Assembly: GCA_024803745.1 (NCBI GenBank)
Contig: JANJXV010000154.1
Span: forward strand, 248,001-312,000
From: Megascapheus bottae
Taxonomy: Eukaryota; Chordata; Mammalia; Rodentia; Geomyidae
DNA length: 64,000 bases
Reading direction: 5' to 3'
Shown here: in pieces, positions 22,010 through 33,074 of the stretch
How the letters are laid out: every line of letters begins with the position of its first letter
Position numbering within the stretch: the first letter of the stretch is position 1
Notes under the pieces: generated by a model
The model's input: only the letters and a program-made list of their open reading frames with translations
Told to the model about the DNA's origin: nothing
Databases searched by the model: none
Position numbers and translations under genes: made by a program

Positions 22010-22245
22010 CTAGCCAGGCGCTGGAGGGTCATAATTGTCATTCTACTAGCCAGGGAGAAGGTGAATCAAAGCCTTTGCAAGCAAAAAAACGAAAACAAAA
22101 CAAACTGTAAGATTCTACTCTCCACTTATCCACCCAAAAACTAAGTGGAGTTGTGGCTAAAACTGGTACAGCATTAGCCTTGAGGAAAAAGAACTAAGAG
22201 ACCTTGCCCAGGTCCAAAGTTCAACCTCCCCACCAAGAAAGAAAA
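22010..22245 (+). mobile_element. B1/ID-fusion SINE, diverged
   Basis: actagccaggcgctggaggg, tcattctactagccaggg, then tail aagtggagttgtggctaaaa and an A-rich end. Confidence 0.65.
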
Positions 22246-23074
22246 AAAAGGAGTCCAGATACCTTAGTTTAAAAAGTATATCTGGATATCTTAGTAGATT
22301 TTTCTGATCTTTCCTCATTCATCTGATGGAACCACATAATCTTGATCCTGATCTGACTAAGAGCCTGCATTGTGCTTAATAAATTCATTCCACATATTCC
22401 AGTAGAATCTGGACAGCTAACAGCCACTTACCAATGCTTCATTCTACATTTAGGCCAGTATGTCTTCATACCATCTACACAGTCAGCTATATCATCTTTC
22501 CAGAAGTATCATTGAGTGTAGAACACTCAGAACTAAAATAATTGCATAAAGATGTAATAAAAACCCTTGATTCATTAAGAAAATTTCTGTACCACTTAGA
22601 GCAAGTACATTAGTGGTATTTACCTCTAGCCTCTTTTTTAAAAAATTTATTAACATTGAATTTTACATCATATTTCAAATGTCATGTTTAACCAACAAGT
22701 ATTCAAGAAGGGAATCGCTATACAATCACTGGCACATAGATTTTAGAATATAGTAAAAATTAAGCTGAGTCTTTGTATGTCATAGATACAGATTAATCTA
22801 TAATAAAACACATGTCTATAGAGTGTATAGTCTATCGTAGATTTTTATGTCTATGTAGTTATGTTTATATCTCCAAAATTATGTCCAGAACTTTGGGTAT
22901 CAACTATTCAATCATCGCTCTACTACTGTTTGAAACTAATATCCATATATTAAGGATATCATGTACCTTTTGTTCCTTGGTCTTGACTTATCTCACTCAA
23001 CAGGATTCACTCTAATTTCATCCACTACCCCAAAAATGCCATTATTATTTTTTTCTGTGCAGATCTTCTTTTTA
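22246..23074. other. No feature recognised
   Basis: About 830 AT-rich bases without a recognisable gene or repeat. The longest plus-strand frame (22,812-23,015) has no domain. Confidence 0.5.
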
Positions 23075-23626
23075 TGTATTTATATTTATTGTAATTTATA
23101 GAAGGGTTACATTATATTCACCAGATAGAAGGTGCATTACTTCTCAAACTTTGATACCCCATGTAATGATATGGTCCCCATTTCCCTTCCCCTACCCCCA
23201 TTCATGTTCATTTCCCCCCTTCCCTATCCAATTTCAAATAACCAATTAGGCACATATGAAATATATCAGAAAACAAGGTGAAATATTGTAACAATATGAT
23301 ATAACCAAGGGATAGCAAAAGAGATAAGAGATCACATAGTTCATTAAGGACAACAATCACTCATTATATGAGTTTTGTTTCTTTATCTTGGAGGTCCTTA
23401 CATTTAGTGTCATACTATTTGTCACGATGTCTCTAGATTTTGTTCTATTGTAAATCTCTGGTAGCAGAGCCCAAGGTTTCTACTGAATTTGACAAATGAG
23501 GGAGACTCTTGGGCCTATGTTCCTTTGAGTTTGGCTTACTTCACTTAATATGATTTTTTTCCTTTTCATCCACTTCCCCGAGAATGCCATTATTTTATCT
23601 TGTCGGTTGGCTATGTATCATTCCAT
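23075..23626 (-). mobile_element. L1 3' end fragment
   Basis: Matches the 3'UTR of the other L1s: cagatagaaggtgcattact, taaccaagggatagcaaaag, ggcttacttcacttaatatg. More diverged than the L1s of the array, so older. Ends next to a (GT)n tract. Confidence 0.85.
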
Positions 23627-23638
23627 TGTGTGTGTGTG

Positions 23639-23706
<68 letters not shown>

Positions 23707-23710
23707 CGTG
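23627..23710. repeat. (GT)n microsatellite
   Basis: Mostly pure GT with a TATG interruption near 23,673 and GCGTGCGTG at the end. Overlapping cysteine/valine reading frames are artefacts of the repeat. Confidence 0.95.
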
Positions 23711-23789
23711 TATCACATTTTTTGTAGTAGGGCATCTGGTTGTTTCCATCATCCAGCCTCATTTTCTACAGATATTTTTATAGTCTCTT

Positions 23790-24895
23790 TTTTATTTTCA
23801 GGGTAATGTATAGAGGGGTTACGATTACATTTAGAGGTAGTGGACTGCATTACTTCTCACACATTTATTCCACTCCACATGTTTTTGTCCCCAGTTCCCT
23901 CTCCCCTCTCCTTCCCAATCATCTTGTTTCCCCCCTTCCCTTTCCTATTTGACATAAACAAATAAACATATATACAATATGCCAGGGAAAAATCAGATAC
24001 AGTAACAATCTGACATTAACCATAGGGCAAAATAAGAGATGAGAAATAACATAGTAGATTAAGGACAAAAATCACACAAGATTAAGAGCAACGATGACAC
24101 AAGATATAGCTCTTGTTCCCATATCCTAGAGATCCTTTCATTTAGTCTCATCCTATATGACCTTATATACCTAGGTTTTTGAGTTATTGTAATCCTCTGC
24201 TAGGAGAGTCCTAGATGTGAAGTAATTATTACAAATGAGGGAAACCATTGAGCTTATGTTTCTTTGGGTCTGGCTGCTTCACTTAATATGAATTTTTTCA
24301 AGTCTTTCCATTTCCTTACAAATGGGGCGATGTCATTCCTTCTGATGGCAGCATAGCATTCCATTGTGTATAAGTACCACATCTTCTTGATTCAGTCATC
24401 TACTGAGTGGCATCTGGGTTGGTTTCATATCTTTGCTATGGTAAATAGTGCTGCAATGAGCATCATTGTGGTAGTGGCTTTAGTATGTCCTTTTTTCTGG
24501 ACAATTGGGTAGATGCCAAGTAGTGGATTTGCTGGATCATAGGGGAGCTCTATGTTCAGTCTTTTGAGGAACCACCACACTGCTTTCCCTAGTGGTTGAA
24601 CGAGTTTACACTCACACCAACAGTGTAGGTGTGATCCCACCTGGTCACTTCCCCACCAGTATCTCTTATTAGATTTTTTGATAATGGCCATTCTGACTGG
24701 AGTCAGGTGGAATCTCAAAGTTGTTTTGATTTTCATTTCCCTTATTGCTAGAGATATGGAGCATTTCTTCATGTGTCTAAAGCCCATTTTAAATTTTTCT
24801 TCAGAGAATACTCTTTTAAGTCTTTAGCCCACCTTTTAATAGGATGGTTGTTTCTTTGAAGATTTGTTTGGGAGAGATTCATTTTTTTCAGCTAT
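23790..24895 (-). mobile_element. L1 3' half fragment
   Basis: A second old minus-strand L1: 3'UTR-like text, then the C-terminal end of ORF2. An open frame at 24,425-24,787 (120 codons) reads [38 protein letters not shown] and LPYDPANPLLGIYPIVQKKG. 5'-truncated at about 24,895. Confidence 0.9.
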
Positions 24896-24954
24896 AGATA
24901 TATTTTAGATAACTACATATATTTTTGTAGAAAAAAGAATGGAAGCCATCATGC

Positions 24955-25085
24955 TGGCTCACAACTTAATTTCAGCTACTTAGGAGGCTCAGGGCTTAGG
25001 ATCACAGGTCAAAGTCAACCAGGGCCCTACAATGTGTGAGATCAAACTCTGTGAACATACAATGACTGTAAGAGGAATCTCACTG
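24955..25085 (+). mobile_element. B1-like SINE head
   Basis: atcatgctggctcacaactt, cagctacttaggaggctcag. The tail is lacking; an ID-dimer follows at once. Confidence 0.7.
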
Positions 25086-25086
25086 C

Positions 25087-25285
25087 CTGGGAATGTAGCC
25101 TAATGGTAGAGTGCTCACCTAGAATGCATGAAGACCTAGGTTCTATTCACCGGTACCGCATATTCAGAAAAAAGCTAGAAGTGGCGCTGTGTTTCAAGAG
25201 GCAGAGCACTCACCTTGGGCAAGCGTGTCCAATGAAAATGTCTAGGCCCTGAGTCCAAGCCGTAGGACTTTCAAAAAGAAAAAAA
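25087..25285 (+). mobile_element. ID-dimer SINE
   Basis: cctgggaatgtagcctaatg, gaagacctaggttctattca, tagaagtggcgctgtgtttc, ending in an A-rich tail. Confidence 0.85.
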
Positions 25286-25394
25286 AGAGCAATCTTACTT
25301 AAGTAACAAGGAATGTACCCTATATTTATACAGACTGAAAAATTCATTAAGAAATTAGAAAATATGTATAAAGTGCATAATTTCTTTTGTGTGT

Positions 25395-25482
25395 TGGCAC
25401 TGGGTCTTCAACTGAGTGCTTCAGCTCTATCCCTGACCTTTTCTGCTCAAGGCTAGCACTCTACCAATACAGCCCCAAATCA
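25395..25482 (-). mobile_element. SINE tail fragment
   Basis: ggcactgggtcttcaactga, tgctcaaggctagcactcta. Short and internally rearranged. Confidence 0.5.
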
Positions 25483-25694
25483 ACTATCTTCAACTGAGAT
25501 ATAAGCGATGAATATTTCAGGGTGCTTCATGAAAAACATTTTTATAAATTGAAACTTTCAACACAGTCTTATTTTAATATGAATGTTGAGATGGGAAGAG
25601 ACAGAAAAAGTGAAATGTTTCCTGATCGCCATAGAGAAGAGACTCAGCAGAACCACTGCGGTCTGCAGGCTTCTTTGTGAGTTTTGTTTGCTTG
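25483..25694. other. No feature recognised
   Basis: About 210 bases between SINE-derived pieces, with no recognisable element or open frame of note. Confidence 0.4.
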
Positions 25695-25909
25695 TTTGAT
25701 TTTTGTCAATTGTGGGGCTTGAACTCTGGGCCTGGGCACTGTCCCTGAGCTCTTCAGCTCAAGGCTAGTGCTTTAATCTGTGAGCCACAGTGCCACTTCT
25801 GGTTTTTCTGGCAGTTAACTGGGTAATTTGGCTGGCTTTAAACTTTGATTCTCAGATCTTAGCCTCCTGAGTAGCTAAGATTATAGGTGTGAGGTACCAT
25901 CACCAGGCT
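25695..25909 (-). mobile_element. B1/ID-fusion SINE
   Basis: Good copy: ggggcttgaactctgggcct, gagctcttcagctcaaggct, tcctgagtagctaagattat. Confidence 0.9.
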
Positions 25910-26274
25910 GCTGCTCTGTTACTATGCAGGTTCTGGATCAAGAACTTCAAGTTCTTACTTCAATTTTTTCTTCTCTTGCCTGAAACTCTGCCATTTCAAC
26001 GAAGCTCCAGTTCCTGGTCTTTGTTGGTTAATGAGAGATATTATGATTTTCTAATATTCAGAGGAATGATTATAAAACCCAGCATTTTACTTACTTGAGT
26101 AAATTAAGAGACAGGACCTAGTGAGATGGAAAACAAATTTTTTTTTCAAGTTGCTATCCTGTTCTAATGCATAAGTCTGCCTATTTTGCTTACACACAAA
26201 TATGTATTTTACCAATTTCTACTCTATTTTTGCTTAGCTTAAAACCACCACTGCCATTTCATAGATTTTGTTGT
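25910..26274. other. No feature recognised
   Basis: About 365 bases; no repeat or coding frame that I can support. Confidence 0.4.
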
Positions 26275-26352
26275 TGTTGTTTGCGGTGCTTGAACTCTGT
26301 GCCTGGGCTGTTCCTCAGATCTTCAGTTCAATGCCAGTGCTCTACTACTTTT
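26275..26352 (-). mobile_element. SINE tail fragment
   Basis: gcttgaactctgtgcctggg then ttcagttcaatgccagtgct; interrupted by the next SINE. Confidence 0.6.
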
Positions 26353-26542
26353 GATTTGGCCAGTCCTGGCCTTGAACTCAGGGACTGAGCACTGTCCTTA
26401 TATTTTCTCAAGGCTAGGGCTCTACCACTTCAGCCTCAGCACCACTTCCAGCATTTTTCTATGTATGTGATATTGAGGAATTGAACCCAGGTCTTCGTGC
26501 ATGCTTGGCAAGCACTCTACCACTAGGCCAAACTCCCAGCCC
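26353..26542 (-). mobile_element. ID-dimer SINE
   Basis: cagtcctggccttgaactca, ctcaaggctagggctctacc, tgcatgcttggcaagcactc, aggccaaactcccagccc. Inserted into an older SINE tail on its left. Confidence 0.85.
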
Positions 26543-26594
26543 AAAATTATTCATCATTACTACTATCTATCTTCTTTTTTTATTATTGATTCGT

Positions 26595-26813
26595 CATGTT
26601 GCTTGGACTTTGGGCCTGGACTGTCCCTGACCTCTTCAGCTCAAGGCTAGCGCTCTTCCTCTACAGCTCCATTTTTGGTTTCTGGTAGTTAATTGGTGAT
26701 GTAAGTCTCACAAACATATGTGTCCAGGCTGGCTTTGGGCTTTGAACCAAGATCCTCCAATCTCAGCCTCCATAGTAGGTAGAATTACACGCTTCAGCCA
26801 GCAGTGCCTGACT
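26595..26813 (-). mobile_element. B1/ID-fusion SINE
   Basis: ttcagctcaaggctagcgct, tggtagttaattggtgatgt, agaattacacgcttcagcca. Confidence 0.8.
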
Positions 26814-26819
26814 GTTTGA

Positions 26820-26887
26820 TGTCTCTGTCTCTGTCTCTCTGTCTGTCTGTCTCTGTCTGTCTGCCTGTCTGTCTCTCTGTCTCTCTG

Positions 26888-26922
<35 letters not shown>

Positions 26923-26923
26923 G

Positions 26924-26954
<31 letters not shown>
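26820..26954. repeat. (CT/GTCT)n microsatellite
   Basis: Mixed CTGT and CT units ending in a pure CT run. It adjoins the tail side of the SINE on its right. Confidence 0.95.
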
Positions 26955-27147
26955 TTTGGTTGTAAGACTTTAATTGTGCACCTAGGCAGTGTCCCTGGGC
27001 TCTTCAGCTCAAGGCTACAACCTTAAACACCTTGAGCCACATTGTCACTTCTGGTTTTCTGGTGCTTAAGTGGAAGTAACACTTTCATGGACTTTAGTGT
27101 CTGGCCTGGCTTTGAACTGTGATCCACAGAACCCAACCTTCTGAGAT
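26955..27147 (-). mobile_element. B1/ID-fusion SINE, truncated head
   Basis: agtgtccctgggctcttcag, cacttctggttttctggtgc, tttgaactgtgatccacaga. Head end lost. Confidence 0.75.
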
Positions 27148-27245
27148 CATTTCCAGCTTTTTTTTAGTGTAAGTGGTACAGAGTAATTGAACACAGGGCT
27201 TTGTGCATACTAGGCAAGCAAACTACCACTAGTGTGCACTCCAGC
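27148..27245 (-). mobile_element. ID-dimer SINE, head part
   Basis: agagtaattgaacacagggc, gcatactaggcaagcaaact. Confidence 0.65.
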
Positions 27246-27279
27246 CTTAGATAAGAGCTTTCTTTTTCTTTTTCTTTTT

Positions 27280-27490
27280 TTCACTCATGGGGCTTGAACT
27301 CTGGGCCTGGATGTTTACCTTAAGCTCTTCAGCTCAAGGCAAGAGCTCTACCACTTGAGGCACATTGTCATTTTGAAGTTTCTGGATTATTTGGAAATAA
27401 GATTCTCACAGATTTTTATGCCTGGGCCGTCTTTGAACCTCGATCCTCCAGGGTAGCTAGGATTACCAGAGTGAGCCACCAGTCACGGGC
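27280..27490 (-). mobile_element. B1/ID-fusion SINE
   Basis: ggggcttgaactctgggcct, agctcttcagctcaaggcaa, agctaggattaccagagtga. Confidence 0.85.
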
Positions 27491-27509
27491 ATTAAATTAT
27501 CATTTTTTG

Positions 27510-27640
27510 CATATCCTATGGCTTCAACTCATGGCCAGAGCACTATCCTAGGGCTTGCTCAAGGATAGCACTTTACTTCAGCCAGCCAACTCCCGGTCCA
27601 AATAGGCCACTCTTGAAGCTAGAATTACAGAGATCGGCCA
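27510..27640 (-). mobile_element. SINE, decayed
   Basis: ggcttcaactcatggccaga, ttgctcaaggatagcacttt, agctagaattacagagatcg: a shortened, old fusion element. Confidence 0.5.
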
Positions 27641-27749
27641 TAATACTGGCATGTTGTTATCTAAGTATATAATTTTTCTTCTATTTTTGATGGCTTTTCC
27701 TTAGTGTACATATTTCCTACATATTTTATGGAAAACTTCCTTCCCACTG

Positions 27750-27952
27750 TGGCCATAAGTTAAGCCTAGTGGAAGCGTTCTTGCCAAGCATGAATGAAGA
27801 CCCAAGTTCAATTCCTCAGCACAACATAGATAAAAAAAGATAAAAGTGGTGCTGTGGCACATGTGATAGAACTTGCGCCTTAAGAATAAACAAAAACAAA
27901 AACAAGGATCGTGCTCAGGTCCTGAGTCTAAGCCCAGTACTGGCAAAAAAAA
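27750..27952 (+). mobile_element. ID-dimer SINE
   Basis: ttaagcctagtggaagcgtt, aagttcaattcctcagcaca, aagtggtgctgtggcacatg, tgctcaggtcctgagtctaa. Confidence 0.8.
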
Positions 27953-27989
27953 TTCTGCCCAAAGTAGACATTTAAACTTATTGTACTTT

Positions 27990-28140
27990 TCAAAAAATTT
28001 GTTGTTCAAGGTGATATACAAAGAGATTGCTGTTACATATGTAATGAGTACATTTCTTGTAAACACTGTTACCCCCTCCCCCGTTTTCTCTTTCCCTTCC
28101 CCCCAAGTCATAAATTTCATTTACAACAAATATATATGTA
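27990..28140 (-). mobile_element. Possible old L1 3'UTR-like repeat
   Basis: Similar to 21,365-21,650 (see that entry). Family assignment is uncertain. Confidence 0.35.
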
Positions 28141-28527
28141 TTTTCATTCCTGAAAAAAATAGTTTAAAATGTGTTCAAATAAATGATGTAGGTTGATATA
28201 TTCATCAAAATGGATTACTTGAACTCTAAAATAAACATTCTAAGTAATTTTTCTCATAAAATTGTAGTAATGCTATGAAACTAATATAAAAGGAATTTTA
28301 GTTATTAATTTCTTATGTTTTACCTTTAACATTATTACACTAAGCATACTGTTTATGGTATTAATACAGAAGGCATGAAATATGATTATGTAAAAAAATT
28401 AAATGATTAAAAATAGTAAGGTTGGGGGCCAGTAGTTTGGCTTGGTGGCACACACCCTGGACTGGCAAAAAAGAAGTAGGGTTAGATAAATCAGATTTAT
28501 TTCCAAATGTGTGGAAAATGGTATGAT
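28141..28527. other. No feature recognised
   Basis: About 390 AT-rich bases. Confidence 0.5.
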
Positions 28528-28715
28528 TTCTGGTTTGGCTAGTCCTGCGGCTTGAACTGAGGGACCAGGAACTGTCCTTGGCCACATTTGTTCAAGGGTG
28601 GCACTCTTACACCTGAGCAACAGTGCCCCATCTGCTTTTTCTGTGTATGCAGTGTCGAAGAATTGAATCAAGGTCTTCTTGTATACTAGGCGAGCACTCT
28701 ACAACTAGGCAACAT
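28528..28715 (-). mobile_element. ID-dimer SINE
   Basis: tagtcctgcggcttgaactg, ttgttcaagggtggcactct, tatactaggcgagcactcta. Confidence 0.75.
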
Positions 28716-29138
28716 TAAAAGCCAAAGTAGATTTTTGATGCTATTGTGGAGTTTTAATTTTCTTAAATATTTTTACAAAGCACAATGGATATATAATCAG
28801 ACTTGAACTCACAGAACAGAGTCCCACATAATATTACAGTTACTCTGGCACTTCTCCCGATTGACAAAACACATTTCCAGGCATCTGCTCTGTCCTTCAG
28901 CTTTGGTAGCTGACTTGTCTTTCCATGGAGGCCTGGCCTGGATTCCTGGTGATTCCATGCATTTCATAGTTCCCTGTATATCCAGTAAGGTTGTCTTCTA
29001 TGGGACCAGTCCTGTCTGGTTTTTGGCCCACCCAGGACCTATGTGTCTGAGGTCTCACATTATAAGTGGAAAATAAAACACAGTATAATAAGCACTGAAG
29101 AACTGCACACCATAATATTAACAATGAGAGTTTAATAG
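28716..29138. other. No feature recognised
   Basis: About 420 bases next to the open frame at 29,139. Short frames on both strands show no domain. Confidence 0.4.
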
Positions 29139-29663
29139 TTAGCACAGTAAATACAATGAATACTTGACAAGAATCATGAGAGCAAGATAAAGAGACGTCT
29201 TTTTAGGAAGGGGACAGGGAAGCTCTAAATCCAAACTGGCCTCCAAGTTGCCTTCAGTCAGTAATTCTACTTCCGAGTCCTCAGAAGGGTCTCCTTCCTC
29301 ATGAGAAACAGAATGTCCTTCCTGAGTTAAGAGGGGGATGGATTCTGGTTTGTCGAATGGAGATTGAGTCTCTTTTAGTGAGATGGATGGGTCTGGATAT
29401 TCTGTGAGGATGGATTCATTTTCCTCCAATGAATCCAGTATTGAGAGTACACTTGCTGCTTCCCATGGGGACATTTTCCATGAGCCCAGCGTGTGCCCCT
29501 TCAGCTTGCACAATAAGTGGAGTGTTCTCTGACTCAGATGGACTGACTCTGGGTGGAGTGTGAAAGGAAACGGAAGGAAATCTAGCTGCTCTTTTTCTTC
29601 CTCCATAGTATCTGCAGGTTCAACTGTGTCACACATGGGGTTCAGAGCAAAAGGTATATCCAC
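29139..29663 (-). pseudogene. Unrecognised acidic open frame, 174 codons
   Basis: The longest non-repeat open frame between the two duplications. It opens after a TAG at about 29,672 and has no ATG at its start (first Met about ten codons in). The encoded segment is acidic and Ser/Leu-rich (MEEEKEQLDFLPFPFTLHP, SILDSLEENES, EEGDPSEDSEVELLTEGN) and ends in a short hydrophobic stretch. I recognise no domain. Together with coding-like text further upstream on the same strand it looks like the remnant of a longer, intronless coding sequence, possibly a retrocopy. Confidence 0.35.
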
Positions 29664-30510
29664 AGGACTCTAAACCTGTTTGGTAATTTCTACAGAAGGC
29701 CCATGCTTTCTGGAGTGCAGTGATGATTCTCAGTCTCCATCAGTCACCAGCTCCATTGGTGGGTTTTTCATCCGGAGTTCAGGATAAGCTCTTCCACGAT
29801 GACCCAAACCTAAGAATGGAAATAGGTACAGAGTGGACAGAGTGGACTCTGCAAGTTGAAGTGTCACTCAACTTCCATGAGGATCTAATTGAGGGACCTG
29901 TAGAACTGGAGTTTGGACTGAACACTGAGGAGGTGTAGGGTCTTTCTAATGAGAGCTTATTCCCGAGTCCTTTCAGAGAACAGACATTACCTGGCTGACA
30001 CCACCCATAAAGGGCATTTTGCCAAGCTCTGTAGAAGTAAGGGCCAACCAATATCTAGACCACATGGGCTTCCTACTCACAGGCTCTGAGGCACCCACAC
30101 CAGGACTTCTACTTTTTCTTGGTCTTACTGGTCGCACATTCCTCCAGCTGGTCAAAAAGTATGTGTTTAGAAGAGCAGGTCCAAAGCCGGCATGTGGAGC
30201 CTCATATAGAGCTTGAGTTGTGTCAGGGTGTGGCAGTTCTTGAACTCGTAGAAATCACTGGGGTAGAAGTCCATTCACATCGTATAGATGGAACACATGA
30301 TGCTGTGGGCACATTCGGTACAAGGAAAGTGAGAGCCTTCTCTCTCCATCCTGAGGCTTTTACCAAAGCCGCTTTCTTGCAGGACTCTAATGCTGTGGCT
30401 GTCCTGCAGAGATGTGCACTTATGTGCTGGGAGGGGGGTAAGAGACACTCGAGAACAGGATGACTTTTACACCCCACTTCCAGAAGCTTCTGAGAGAGGC
30501 CTCTATGCAT
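29664..30510 (-). pseudogene. Coding-like relic upstream of the acidic frame
   Basis: On the minus strand one frame runs for about 85 codons from about 30,440 to 30,165, with landmarks such as LQESGFGKSL, MEREGSHFPCTECAHS, DFYPSDFYEFKNCHTLTQL and KLYMRLHMPALDLLF. It is interrupted by a TGA after IYTM and closed by TAA. Below 30,165 other frames take over (LTSWRNVRPVRP). The mixture of plausible protein text and stops suggests a decayed gene copy. I do not know the parent gene. Confidence 0.3.
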
Positions 30511-30596
30511 CTGTCCAAAGTAAACACACCTTAAATTAACTAAGTAAATGCTCTAAATAAATCAATAAGTGAATGCTCTAAATAAAGAACTAAATG
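30511..30596. other. Spacer, AT-rich direct repeats
   Basis: Repeated motif 'aatgctctaaataaa' occurs twice, with a partial third copy: a small local direct repeat. Confidence 0.5.
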
Positions 30597-30795
30597 CTCA
30601 TTCCTCTAATCTTAGCCACCCAGCAGGCTGAGCTCTGAAGATCACAGTGGAAAGCCAGTCTAGTCAGTAAAAGTCTAAAGGCACTTGTCTTCAATTAGGC
30701 AGCAAAAAGCCAGAACTTGACCTATGACTCAAATGGTACAGTGCTAATTTTTGAACACCAAAGGAATGGTATTTAGACCTGGGTTCAGTTTCAAG
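30597..30795 (+). mobile_element. B1/ID-fusion SINE, diverged
   Basis: aatcttagccacccagcagg, aaagccagtctagtcag, gccagaacttgacctatgac, tcaaatggtacagtgctaat. Confidence 0.65.
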
Positions 30796-31576
30796 TGGCA
30801 GCACTGGACCACACACCAAAATGTAAAGGCTCTCAGGTTGTAACAGGCAAAGCTATCACAATCCCTCCCTGATGGCTCAAAAGTGATTCAGCCCCCAGCT
30901 TTTCCTCTGACGCCAGTATTTCACAGGCCTCCGCCATTAGTACTGACACCTCATTTCTTACTGGGAAATGGGATTTCCTAGGATGTCACCTAGGTGAGGG
31001 CTGCAGTTGGGAGCCACTTACTCATGCCTGAAATCCAACTTCTCAGTAAGCACACTGTTGAGACTCCAGTAGCTTGTGAGGGAAATGAAATGGCATGGTG
31101 TCCCAGTCATAATGAAGTAGTTTGTGCACTTATATCATGCTTAGCTCCCCTGTGAACACCCCAGTGAACCAAACAGGCTCAGAGAGGATCCAAGTATTCC
31201 AAGGCTTGGCCAGGAGGGGTGAGCAAACCTGGGTTTGGGTGGGAACACTCACTTTTTCAAGAGAATTTCCAGCAACTACTACATTGTCCTCCACTATTTG
31301 AAATTGTGCAGGAAGTTTCCCACGTAAAATAGATCACCGTTCTGGTAGGCAGCGATCAGCTTTGTCAGCAGCATCTCCAACAGGCCTTCCTCCAGGATCC
31401 ATAGGTTACAAGGCTCATTCAAAGTCTGAGCTGACTTACCATGACATTATGTTGGCAAAACAGTGGATATTTCAAACGTAGGAATGGGACCACACTTCAC
31501 ACTGAGGAATTGGAATAGAGTAGATTCGAAATGACACACTCTAATCTCAGTATAGTCACTTGAAAGTACACAAGAA
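30796..31576. other. No gene; possible SINE head remnant
   Basis: About 780 bases. A weak B1-like head (ggagccacttactcatgcct) is at about 31,003-31,070. The right end (31,500-31,576) is the L1-free flank next to the inverted S. Confidence 0.45.
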
Positions 31577-31605
31577 GGTTGTAGTGTGTGGGCAGGATGA
31601 TGGGT

Positions 31606-31851
31606 TCAAATAGGTTTCCTCTCAATATACCTCATCTGAGTTGCCCTGGAGTTTCCTGGCTTTCTTCCTAGAGAAATGCCTGATATACGGGAATTTTGGC
31701 TTGGCACTGGTCCAGAATCTACTTCTTCAAGTGAGAGATCCATATCTCTCATGCCTGAGATCCGAGCCTCCTGACCGTTGGCAACAGCACAGCAACATCT
31801 TTCTTCCTCCTGAGCCACAGGCCAAGGGAGCTGGCTTGAGCTGGTTGTCAC
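31606..31851 (-). other. Small open frame in inverted S, 81 codons
   Basis: Contains AQEEERCCCAVANGQEARIS and GRKPGNSRATQ and aligns without gaps to the 61-codon frame of the forward S copies. No recognised domain. Confidence 0.25.
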
Positions 31852-32194
31852 ATGCAGTGGCTTGGTTACCAGGGTTCCATATTCTGTTCCATTGTGAGGT
31901 AGGTAGGGTCACCTTTCAAGGCCCAATGACCAAAGCTCCTTGCTCACAGAAGACCTCCCCAAAGACATACTGGAGGCTGAATCTCCCTTTCCACCACACA
32001 TATGGATGTAGTAAACAGCACACCTTTTTGTTCAAATCCCAAGTCATTAACTAGGCGTAAGTGCTAGCCTGGTCTCAGGCTCAAGGAGCCTTTCTTTGGT
32101 AAGATCCAAACTTAACTGTCACTATTCCCCTTACCCTTCACAAGACATTTTGCTTCACAGTGCCTTCTCAGCTTGCATTTTGCCTCTTGCACAT

Positions 32195-32375
32195 TTTCTT
32201 TGCTAGTCCTGGGACTTGACCTCAGAGCCTGACCATTGTTCTTAGGCTTTCTTTAGGCTATAGCTGTCCCACCAAGCCACAGCACCACTTCCAGCGTTTT
32301 CTATGTATATAGTACTCCAGAATCAAACCAGAGTCTTTTTGTGTGGTAGCCAAGCACTCTACAAATAGATGAAAC
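32195..32375 (-). mobile_element. ID-dimer SINE inside inverted S
   Basis: Counterpart of 16,627-16,823 in opposite orientation (agtcctgggacttgacctca, tgtcccaccaagccacagca). Confidence 0.85.
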
Positions 32376-32619
32376 ACCCAGGCCATCTTGCACATAGTAT
32401 TCACTTCAATCTTCTAGGACGTTGTTAGGTTTCTGTATCGTAATCAATTTTTCTTCCTGATGAATATCTGTGCTGTCATCTGTAAAAATGCAAGTGGGAA
32501 AATCACAGAAGCATTGGTGAAATAAAAAAAAGTCTTACAGACATAGATAAGTGTTCATTCTTTGTAGGAGAAAGGATATTTTGATATGATGATGATGACT
32601 ATTTATAAATACTTTATCT

Positions 32620-32830
32620 GGGTTTAGAGTTTGGCCCAGTGGTAGAGTGCTTGCCTAGCATCCATGAAGATCTAGGTTTGAGTCCTTAATATCACACAGA
32701 TATAAAAATCCATATGGCAATGCGGCTCAAGTGGCAGAGGGCTAGACTTGGGAAAAGCCAAGAGCAGTGCTCAGGCCCTGAGTTCAAGCCCCAGGAATGG
32801 CAGAAAAAACAAAAGAAAAGAAAAGAAAAG
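32620..32830 (+). mobile_element. ID-dimer SINE inside inverted S
   Basis: Counterpart of 16,200-16,398 in opposite orientation (gtttggcccagtggtagagt, aagcccc), with an AAAAG-repeat tail. Confidence 0.88.
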
Positions 32831-33004
32831 AAAAGAAATGTGCTTTTTACAAGTTATTCACTCACAGCATTTGCCTCTGAATTCTTCGCTTCTGCATCTT
32901 GTGACTTAGCCCTTTCCCTCAATGTAGACAAGAAAAACAGATTTTATTACTTGCTATCCTTTGTCCAATCTTTGGATATTAATTCAAAATACCATATTGC
33001 CTGA

Positions 33005-33065
33005 GATATTGTGTGTGTGAATGTGTGTGTGTATCTGCCAATGTGTGCATGCACACATGTGTACA
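33005..33065. repeat. Interrupted (GT)n tract
   Basis: tattgtgtgtgtgaatgtgt followed by further GT and CA-rich text; short. Confidence 0.7.
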
Positions 33066-33074
33066 GGGTTTAGG

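Larger units (their letters stand above)
31577..32945 (-). repeat. Segment S, inverted and diverged copy
   Basis: The reverse complement matches 17,450 down to 16,087 along its whole length. For example ttgtagtgtgtgggcaggat pairs with atcctccccacacactacaa, and gtagacaagaaaaacagat pairs with atctgtttttcttgtctac. It has clearly more mismatches than the forward copies have among themselves, so it separated earlier. Both SINEs inside S are present. No L1 follows either end, unlike all forward copies. Confidence 0.88.

Noticed and set aside
23550..23806. Cys-Val repeat frames
   Set aside because: Translation of the (GT)n tract.
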